DNA of 64,000 bases from Flavobacterium turcicum. GTDB lineage: Bacteria > Bacteroidota > Bacteroidia > Flavobacteriales > Flavobacteriaceae. The stretch is from NCBI RefSeq assembly GCF_011365745.1, contig NZ_JAAOBY010000001.1, forward strand, positions 558,001-622,000, written 5' to 3'. Position 1 is the stretch's first letter. Each line of letters opens with the position of its first letter. Positions 57,370 through 64,000 of this stretch are shown in pieces. The translations under genes and the position numbers were made by a program. Under the pieces are notes generated by a model. The model was not told the DNA's origin and searched no databases. It was given only the letters and a program-made list of their open reading frames with translations.

Positions 57370-60243
57370 ATGTCTGAAGAGAGAATTATTAGAATAAACA
57401 AAGTTTTAAGGGAATTGAATATTTCTTTAGAAAGAGCTGTGGATTATCTAAAAGATAAAGGAATTGCTATGGAAGCAAATCCAAACGCAAAAATTTCTGG
57501 AGAAACATACGATGTCTTGTGCGGTCAATTTGCGGGTGACAAAGGGAATAAAGAAGCTTCGAAAGAGGTAGGTGAAGAAAAAAGAAAAGAGAAAGAAGCT
57601 ATACGTTTAGAACGAGAAAAAGAAATCGAAGACAAACGTAAATTGGATGAAGAGCGAGCAAAACAACAAGAGGTAATCAAAGCAAGAGCAGTTTTATCTG
57701 GTCCTGTTCAAGTTGGTAAAATTGATTTGAATCCGAAAAAAGCGGCTATCGTTCCCCCTGCAAAAACTGTAGAGAACACTGTTCCTGCTGCTGCAAAAAC
57801 ACCAGAGCCGGTAACTCCAAAAGAGGTTCCTGCTGAAAAGGTTGTTGCAGAAAAAACTTTGGATGAAAAACCTGCTTCAGACAAAAAAGAGGTAAAACCG
57901 ATTGCTGGTATTAAAGAGGTGAAGGTAGAGATTCCTGCTGAATCAAAATCGGAAGATAAGCCAGTTGTTGCAAAAGCAGACGAGGCTCCGGTAGAAGAAA
58001 CGATCACTACACAATACCAAAAGTTGTCAGGAACTACGCTTACAGGTCAAGTGATTGATTTGTCGCAGTTCAACAAGCCTAAGAAGAAAAAAGAAGAGCC
58101 AAAGATTACACCAAATAAACCAGGTGCTCCGGGTTCTGCGGCAGCCAATGCCAATAAAAATAAACGTAAAAGGATAGCTCCTAAACCAGGTACGCCAAGG
58201 CCTCCTGCTGTTCCGGGTGCTCCAAATCCAAACAAAATTACGCCAAATACTGGTGGAGGTGGTTTTAACGCAAACCGTAGCGCTAGACCTGGTTTCGTAA
58301 AAGGAAACAGACCTGCAATTGTGGCTAAAGTTGAGCCAACAGAAGAGGAAGTTAAAAATCAAATTAGAGAGACTTTAGAAAAACTACAAGGTAAAGGTGG
58401 TAAATCTAAAGCGGCTAAATATAGAAGAGATAAAAGAGATACACACCGTCAAAAATCCGATGATGAGCAAAGAGCATTAGACGAAGGAAGTAAAACTATA
58501 AAAGTTACTGAGTTTGTTACTGTAGGTGAAATAGCCATCATGATGGATGTGCCAATTACTAAAGTTATTGGTACGTGTATGTCACTTGGGATTATGGTTA
58601 CCATGAACCAAAGATTAGATGCTGAAACGTTAACTATTGTTGCTGATGAGTTTGGTTATGAAGTAGAGTTTATCACTGTTGATATCGAAGAAGCAATTCA
58701 GGTTGTTGAAGACAAAGAAGAAGACCTAGTTTTCAGAGCGCCAATCGTTACAGTAATGGGTCACGTCGATCACGGTAAAACATCGTTATTGGATTATATT
58801 CGTAAAGAAAACGTAATCGCAGGTGAGTCTGGAGGTATTACGCAGCACATTGGTGCCTACGGAGTAACTTTAGATAATGGTCAAAAAATTGCATTTTTAG
58901 ATACACCGGGTCACGAAGCGTTTACAGCGATGCGTGCACGTGGTGCTCAGGTAACTGATATTGCTATTATTGTAATTGCTGCCGATGACGATATTATGCC
59001 ACAGACCAAAGAGGCTATAAGTCACGCGCAAGCTGCTGGTGTGCCAATTATATTTGCAATCAACAAAATTGATAAGCCAAATGCTAACCCTGAAAAAGTA
59101 AAAGAAAGATTAGCAGGTATGAATTTACTTGTTGAAGATTGGGGTGGAAAAATTCAATCTCATGATATTTCTGCAAAAGTTGGTACTGGTGTAAAAGAGT
59201 TATTGGAAAAAGTATTACTTGAAGCTGAAATTTTAGATTTAAAAGCAAATCCTAATAAAGCGGCTTCTGGAACTGTTGTTGAAGCTTTCCTTGATAAAGG
59301 TAAAGGTTATGTGTCAACAATTTTAGTTCAAAATGGTACTTTGAAAATTGGTGATTATATGTTGGCAGGTAAGCATCATGGTAAAATTAAAGCCATGCAT
59401 GATGAGCGCGGAAATATTGTTAGAGAGGCAGGTCCATCAACTCCAGTATCTGTACTTGGTTTAGATGGGGCGTCAACTGCTGGTGATAAGTTCAACATTT
59501 TTGAAGATGAAAAAGAAGCAAAACAAATTGCTGCCAAACGTTCTCAATTAATGCGTGAGCAGTCAGTTCGTACACAACGTCATATTACATTGGATGAAAT
59601 CGGACGGCGTATTGCTTTAGGTCAGTTTAAAGAATTAAATATTATCCTTAAAGGTGACGTGGATGGTTCTGTTGAGGCACTTTCTGATTCGTTCTCTAAA
59701 TTGTCAACGGAAGAAATTCAAATCAATATTATTCACAAAGGAGTGGGAGCTATTACGGAAACTGATGTTATGTTAGCTTCAGCTTCTGATGCGATTATCA
59801 TCGGATTTAATGTTCGTCCTGCTGGAAACGCAAGACAATTAGCTGATAAAGAAGAAATCGATATCCGTTACTACTCTATCATTTATGCTGCTATTGATGA
59901 TCTTAAAGATGCAATGGAAGGAATGTTAGCTCCTGAAATGAAAGAGGAGATCTTAGGTACTGCAGAAATTAGAGAAATCTTCAAAATATCTAAAGTTGGT
60001 TCTATTGCAGGAAGTATGGTTATGGATGGTAAAATCGTTAAAAATGCCAAAATGCGTGTTATTAGAGACGGTGTTGTGGTACATAGCGGTGAGCTAATTG
60101 CTTTAAAACGTTTCAAAGACGATGTAAGAGAAGTAGCAAAAGGATACGATTGTGGTATTCAAATTAAAGGTTACAATGATATCGAAGAAAGAGATATTAT
60201 TGAGTCATACCATGAAGTTGCTGTAAAAAAGAAATTGAAATAA
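57370..60243 (+). CDS. infB: Translation initiation factor IF-2
   Basis: 957 residues. A long low-complexity N-terminal region rich in Lys, Glu, Pro and Ala includes a Gly/Asn/Arg-rich stretch near 290-315. The GTPase domain follows with GHVDHGKT (464-471), DTPGHEAF and NKIDKP. The C-terminal domains bind initiator tRNA. It delivers fMet-tRNA to the 30S subunit. Last gene of the operon, followed by a terminator. Confidence 0.97.
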   Translation: MSEERIIRINKVLRELNISLERAVDYLKDKGIAMEANPNAKISGETYDVLCGQFAGDKGNKEASKEVGEEKRKEKEAIRLEREKEIEDKRKLDEERAKQQEVIKARAVLSGPVQVGKIDLNPKKAAIVPPAKTVENTVPAAAKTPEPVTPKEVPAEKVVAEKTLDEKPASDKKEVKPIAGIKEVKVEIPAESKSEDKPVVAKADEAPVEETITTQYQKLSGTTLTGQVIDLSQFNKPKKKKEEPKITPNKPGAPGSAAANANKNKRKRIAPKPGTPRPPAVPGAPNPNKITPNTGGGGFNANRSARPGFVKGNRPAIVAKVEPTEEEVKNQIRETLEKLQGKGGKSKAAKYRRDKRDTHRQKSDDEQRALDEGSKTIKVTEFVTVGEIAIMMDVPITKVIGTCMSLGIMVTMNQRLDAETLTIVADEFGYEVEFITVDIEEAIQVVEDKEEDLVFRAPIVTVMGHVDHGKTSLLDYIRKENVIAGESGGITQHIGAYGVTLDNGQKIAFLDTPGHEAFTAMRARGAQVTDIAIIVIAADDDIMPQTKEAISHAQAAGVPIIFAINKIDKPNANPEKVKERLAGMNLLVEDWGGKIQSHDISAKVGTGVKELLEKVLLEAEILDLKANPNKAASGTVVEAFLDKGKGYVSTILVQNGTLKIGDYMLAGKHHGKIKAMHDERGNIVREAGPSTPVSVLGLDGASTAGDKFNIFEDEKEAKQIAAKRSQLMREQSVRTQRHITLDEIGRRIALGQFKELNIILKGDVDGSVEALSDSFSKLSTEEIQINIIHKGVGAITETDVMLASASDAIIIGFNVRPAGNARQLADKEEIDIRYYSIIYAAIDDLKDAMEGMLAPEMKEEILGTAEIREIFKISKVGSIAGSMVMDGKIVKNAKMRVIRDGVVVHSGELIALKRFKDDVREVAKGYDCGIQIKGYNDIEERDIIESYHEVAVKKKLK

Positions 60244-60263
60244 TATTTTCTAAGTTATATTTT

Positions 60264-60292
60264 AAAAATCCCGATTCGTCGGGATTTTTTTA
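60264..60292 (+). terminator. Terminator of rimP-nusA-infB
   Basis: Stem AAAAATCCCGA/TCGGGATTTTT with a TTCG tetraloop and T run. The 353-nt gap 60244-60596 otherwise holds only the terminator of the convergent gene. Confidence 0.92.
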
Positions 60293-60543
60293 TGTCTAAA
60301 TTTCAACTGAAATGTCTTTAAGGATCTGTATCTTTTTTTATTAATTTTATTAAAAAAAAGTCAGTTGTTAGGAGCAAGTTTGGAATTGTGTTTGCGTTGT
60401 TGAGGTAGGTAAAACAAGTAAGTCTATTTGGCTAAAAAGGCGTTAGTTTCTGTATTTGTTTTGCACTTAATTTAGAGATACTATTTTGCTTTCAATTGGT
60501 TGTTGTAATTGAATTTTCGGATTCCTTTATGTTACCGCTAGGT

Positions 60544-60570
60544 AAAAAAAAACAACCCTACTTGGGTTGT
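60544..60570 (-). terminator. Terminator of the SPOR-domain gene
   Basis: On the minus strand: stem ACAACCC/GGGTTGT, 5-nt loop, then a long T run. Confidence 0.88.
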
Positions 60571-60596
60571 CTTTTCCAATTTTGTTGATGCTATAA

Positions 60597-60986
60597 TTAT
60601 CTACTTGGTTTAATCAAATGAACCATAGGATATCTTTTTTTTATCTCAAGTAACAGATGTTCTGCCTCTATTCTTGTTTTAAAATTTCCTACCCAAACCT
60701 TGTAATTGGGAGTAAAAAACACAATTGTACCATCAATTCCTGGATATTCTTGTCGGAAAGTAGCTAAATTGGTTTTTGCTTTATCATTTTCACCACTAAA
60801 AATCTGAATTTTATAGCGGTCGTTTATAGTACTGTTAGTACTAACTTTTCTTTTCTCGTTCAAAATTTGTTCAAATCTTGAGTCTTGCTTTATGTTAATT
60901 GCTTCTGCTTGTGCAGTTGCGAAATGTGTTGTTATAAAGTATGTTAGGAGTAAGTAAAATCCTTTTTGAAACGCTGTAATTTTCAT
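60597..60986 (-). CDS. Secreted SPOR-domain protein
   Basis: 129 residues from ATG 60986 (MKITAFQKGFYLLLTYF), chosen because the signal peptide then begins at once; an in-frame start seven codons upstream exists. After the signal (HFATAQ) and a short linker there is a C-terminal SPOR domain (YKIQIFSGENDKAKTNLATFRQEY; YKVWVGNFKTRIEAEHLLLEIKKRYP). SPOR domains bind denuded peptidoglycan glycan strands, often at division sites. Single gene. Confidence 0.9.
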   Translation of the reverse strand: MKITAFQKGFYLLLTYFITTHFATAQAEAINIKQDSRFEQILNEKRKVSTNSTINDRYKIQIFSGENDKAKTNLATFRQEYPGIDGTIVFFTPNYKVWVGNFKTRIEAEHLLLEIKKRYPMVHLIKPSR

Positions 60987-61201
60987 AACTTGTTTGTTTT
61001 TAAGCAAAAATAATATTTAATGATTGAATCCACATATAAAACATTATTTAGAATAAATATAAATTGGAAATAAGGCGATTTTAGGGTTTTGAGAATAGTT
61101 CTTAAGTCGTATTTTTGTCGAAGTTTTAAAATAAAGGAGTGGTTTTTCATAAAGTTATTATAAAAAACTGTGCCAATTTTACTAGATAATCATTATACAA
61201 T

Positions 61202-62545
61202 ATGAAAAAGGTGGGTAACCATAATTCGATCTCAAGAAAATTAGTCCTAGGCTTGTCCTTGTCTTTGATTTTCTCTTTGTCTTCATTTGCTCAAGAAGCT
61301 CCTGCGGCTGATGCAGCTGCGGCTACTACTGATGTTGCTGCCGCCCCTTCTGGCGGAGATGCTGTAAAAGGTAAAGAATTGTTCAACGCAAATTGCGCAG
61401 CATGTCACAAATTGGATGCTAAAGCAACGGGTCCTGCATTAAGAGGAATTGCGAACAAGCATGACATGCCATGGTTGTACAAGTGGATTAAAAATAGTTC
61501 AGAATTGATTAAATCTGGAGATGCTGCTGCTGTAAAGGTTTTCAATGAAAACAACAAGGCGGTAATGTCTGCGTTTCCACAATTATCAAATGCTGATATT
61601 GACAATATTATTGCTTACACTTCTGAGCCTAAAGCTGAAGCTGCTCCTCTTCCTCCGGCTGACGGAAGTACAACTGTTCCAGGTGGTCCGGTTGCTGACA
61701 GCGGCTTGTCAAACACTTTGATACTTGGTGCGTTAGCTCTAGTTTTAGCTATACTTGTTGTGATGTTGTTCTTGGTTAATAGAGTGTTGACTAAAGTAGC
61801 CAAAGCAAACGGTATTGAAATTGCTCCAAAAGAGCCTACGACACCAATTTGGAAAGCTTTTGCAAAAAATCAATTTTTGATTTTGGTAACTGTTGTTTTC
61901 TTGCTTTTGTCAAGTGCTTATTTTGTTTACGGGTTTTTAATGCAAGTGGGTGTTGATCAAGATTACGCTCCTATTCAGCCAATTCACTATTCGCATAGAA
62001 TCCACGCAGGTGATAACGAGATCAACTGTAAGTACTGTCACTCTGCTGCTAGAGTAAGTAAGAACGGTGGTATTCCTTCTTTAAATGTGTGTATGAACTG
62101 TCATAAAAACATTGCTGAAGTTGCTGAAACTACTGCTACTCCAGAATACAGTAAAGCTTTCTATGATGAGCAAATCCAAAAGCTTTATAAAGCAGTCGGT
62201 TGGGATCAGGCTACGCAAACATACACAGGAAAAACTGAACCAGTTAAATGGGTTAGAATTCACAACTTACCTGATTTTGTTTATTTCAATCACTCACAAC
62301 ACGTAACTGTAGGTGGAATTGAATGTCAAACATGTCACGGTCCAGTTCAAGAATATGAAATTCAGAAACAATTTGCTCCGTTAACAATGGGATGGTGTAT
62401 AGATTGTCACAGAAAAACCGAAGTTAAAATGGAAGGAAACGAGTATTACACTAAAATACACGATGAGCTTTCAAAAAAATACGGTGTTGACAAATTGACT
62501 GCAGCACAAATGGGAGGTTTAGAGTGTGGAAAATGCCACTATTAA
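61202..62545 (+). CDS. actA: Alternative complex III subunit ActA with fused monohaem cytochrome c
   Basis: 447 residues. Signal peptide (SLSSFAQ), then an Ala-rich linker and a class I cytochrome c domain (NCAACHKLDA at about 65-70, axial Met in the AFPQL/VMSAF region). Two membrane segments follow (about 170-195 and 222-243), then a pentahaem domain with CKYCH, CMNCH, CQTCH, CIDCH and CGKCH. There are six CxxCH sites in total. ActA accepts electrons in the quinol-oxidising alternative complex III. It is followed after 29 bp by actB. Confidence 0.92.
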   Translation: MKKVGNHNSISRKLVLGLSLSLIFSLSSFAQEAPAADAAAATTDVAAAPSGGDAVKGKELFNANCAACHKLDAKATGPALRGIANKHDMPWLYKWIKNSSELIKSGDAAAVKVFNENNKAVMSAFPQLSNADIDNIIAYTSEPKAEAAPLPPADGSTTVPGGPVADSGLSNTLILGALALVLAILVVMLFLVNRVLTKVAKANGIEIAPKEPTTPIWKAFAKNQFLILVTVVFLLLSSAYFVYGFLMQVGVDQDYAPIQPIHYSHRIHAGDNEINCKYCHSAARVSKNGGIPSLNVCMNCHKNIAEVAETTATPEYSKAFYDEQIQKLYKAVGWDQATQTYTGKTEPVKWVRIHNLPDFVYFNHSQHVTVGGIECQTCHGPVQEYEIQKQFAPLTMGWCIDCHRKTEVKMEGNEYYTKIHDELSKKYGVDKLTAAQMGGLECGKCHY

Positions 62546-62574
62546 TTGAATTATTAAGTTTTTAATATTTATAT

Positions 62575-64000
62575 ATGTCATCAAACAAAAAATACTGGAA
62601 AAGTGTTGAAGAACTAGACAAAAATAGTTCTATTGTTGAGGCGCTTAGAAATAACGAATTTGTTGAACCAATTCCTACTGATGAATTCTTAGGCAACGGT
62701 GATGCTTTGTCATCTTCTTCAACTTCACGTCGTGATTTTTTAAAGTACGTTGGTTTTAGTACTGCGGCGGCTACGCTTGCGGCTTGTGAAGGACCTGTAA
62801 ACAAGTCGATTCCTTACGTTCTTCAACCAGAACAAATCATTCCTGGTGTAGCTGATTATTATGCTACTACAGTTTTTGATGGTTTCGATTTTGCTAACTT
62901 GTTGGTTAAAACTCGCGAAGGTCGTCCAATTAAAATTGACAATAATACAATCGCTGGTGCAAAGTTTAGTGCAAATGCTAGAGTGCATGCTTCTATTCTT
63001 TCACTTTATGATAGTATGCGTTTAAAGCAACCAAAGATTGAAGGTAAAAATGCATCTTGGTCTGCAGTTCAAACAAAGTTAAAAACAAGTATTGCTGATG
63101 CATCTGCAAAAGGTGGTCAAGTAGTATTGTTAACAAATACATTGGCAAGTCCATCTACTGAAAAACTGATAGGAGAGTTTATTGCTAAAAATCCAAATGC
63201 TAAACACGTTATTTACGATGCTGTTTCTGAATCTCCAGCTTTGGATGCTTTTGAAATGGTTTACGGAGAAAGAGCTTTAGTTGATTATGATTTTTCAAAA
63301 GCTTCTTTAATTGTTTCTGTTGGAGCTGATTTCCTTGGAGATTGGCAAGGTGGAGGATATGGTGCTGGATATGCTCAAGGAAGAATTCCTAAAGCAGGTA
63401 AAATGTCTCGTCATTTTCAACTAGAAGCGAATATGACGCTTTCTGGTGCTGCAGCTGATAAGCGTGTGCCAATGTCTGTTGCTAATCAAAAACAATCATT
63501 AGTTCATATTTATAATGTTGTAACTGGTTCTTCTGTTTCAGTTTCTCTTGATGAGAAATTTAAGGTAGAAGTTAATAAAGCAGCACAACAATTGAAAGCT
63601 GCTGGATCAAGAGGAGTTTTGGTTTCAGGTATTCAAGATAAAAATGCTCAATTGTTGGTTCTTGCAATTAACAAAGCTTTAGCTAGCGAGTCGTTTAATA
63701 CTTCTGGTGTACGTCAGATCAGAAAAGGATCAAATGAAAAGGTGGCTCAGTTAGTAGCTGATATGAAGTCTGGTGCTGTACACACTTTAATTATGAGTGG
63801 TGTTAATCCAGTTTATACTCTTGCCGATACTGTTGCTTTTCAAGAAGGTTTAAAAAAGGTTAAGACATCGGTAGCTTTTTCTTTGAAAGAAGATGAAACT
63901 GCTTTGTTATCAACTGTGGCGGCTGCTGCTCCTCATTATTTAGAGTCTTGGAATGATCTTAGTTTAACTAAGGGAACTTATAGCATCACTCAGCCGACAA
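62575..64000 (+). CDS. actB: Alternative complex III subunit ActB, N-terminal part (cut by window edge)
   Basis: The frame is open from ATG 62575 to the window end (475 codons). The N-terminus YWKSVEELDKN and the twin-arginine-like motif SRRDFLKYVGFSTAAATLAAC mark the group of Tat-variant molybdopterin oxidoreductase-like proteins. The region present is the molybdopterin-oxidoreductase-like part (FDFANLLVKTREGRPIKIDNN), which in ActB carries no molybdenum cofactor. The iron-sulfur ferredoxin-like half is outside the window. It is the second gene of the act operon. Confidence 0.93.
   Translation, partial: MSSNKKYWKSVEELDKNSSIVEALRNNEFVEPIPTDEFLGNGDALSSSSTSRRDFLKYVGFSTAAATLAACEGPVNKSIPYVLQPEQIIPGVADYYATTVFDGFDFANLLVKTREGRPIKIDNNTIAGAKFSANARVHASILSLYDSMRLKQPKIEGKNASWSAVQTKLKTSIADASAKGGQVVLLTNTLASPSTEKLIGEFIAKNPNAKHVIYDAVSESPALDAFEMVYGERALVDYDFSKASLIVSVGADFLGDWQGGGYGAGYAQGRIPKAGKMSRHFQLEANMTLSGAAADKRVPMSVANQKQSLVHIYNVVTGSSVSVSLDEKFKVEVNKAAQQLKAAGSRGVLVSGIQDKNAQLLVLAINKALASESFNTSGVRQIRKGSNEKVAQLVADMKSGAVHTLIMSGVNPVYTLADTVAFQEGLKKVKTSVAFSLKEDETALLSTVAAAAPHYLESWNDLSLTKGTYSITQPT

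Noticed and set aside
57540..58300. Low-complexity Lys/Glu/Ala/Pro region as a separate gene or repeat
   Set aside because: It is the normal variable N-terminal part of IF-2.

Overview
The window is chromosomal DNA of a Flavobacterium-like member of the Bacteroidota. It is AT-rich and carries the gliding-motility genes gldE and gldD, GLPGLI-family proteins, TonB-dependent receptors and a Bacteroidota-type respiratory complex (actA/actB). Several promoters match the Bacteroidota pattern TTTG-N19-TAnnTTTG. Most of the window is ordinary housekeeping DNA with well-formed intrinsic terminators. Both ends cut genes: an alpha-2-macroglobulin gene on the left and actB on the right.

Layout. 1-5.5 kb: an alpha-2-macroglobulin gene and pbpC, a pair that is adjacent in many bacteria, separated here by a REP-associated tyrosine transposase (RAYT) with three palindromes on each side. 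5.6-16.5 kb: RNase G, a 30-residue basic protein, HU, mutY-ssb-gldE-gldD, a metal-binding lipoprotein, an EamA transporter and a paired M16 protease operon (one active chain, one lacking the zinc motif). 16.6-24.5 kb: rplU-rpmA, a secreted coiled-coil protein, ahcY, then a run of a phosphopantetheinyl transferase, a PcrB-like prenylglyceryl phosphate synthase, a PnuC-type transporter, a NadR-like kinase/DUF4301 fusion and arfB. 24.5-26.9 kb: a TPP riboswitch controlling a TonB-dependent receptor.

27-33.6 kb is the most unusual part. A cassette of a small cysteine-containing secreted peptide plus a GLPGLI-family protein occurs three times in a row and is followed by a large outer-membrane beta-barrel protein. 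The three peptides share a leader and a two-cysteine helix-G-helix pattern but are otherwise very different. Cassettes 1 and 3 lie behind a 321-bp direct repeat in which the normal start codon of the peptide has been displaced by the same 43-nt segment. Each peptide gene is separated from its GLPGLI gene by an unrelated hairpin.

33.6-47.3 kb: a Rieske-like lipoprotein lacking its histidine ligands, greA, a HIT protein, an orphan histidine kinase, flavin reductase, DUF3127, aat, tag, a queuosine-precursor transporter, tsf-rpsB, rpsI-rplM, a LacI-type regulator and polA. 47.6-55 kb: a fibre-like secreted protein, a membrane metallophosphoesterase, a cysteine-less thioredoxin-like protein, a polysaccharide deacetylase and a large DUF2723 membrane protein. 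55-64 kb: tRNA-Gln, rimP-nusA-infB behind a possible attenuator, a SPOR-domain protein, and the start of the alternative complex III operon.

Two dispersed intergenic elements recur. One is a roughly 90-nt element (near 5.5, 18.2 and 19.9 kb, perhaps 38.6 kb); the other is an AATTCCAAA-type imperfect palindrome (7.3, 37.8 and 41.1 kb). All functional assignments rest on motif recognition by eye; no database search was run.
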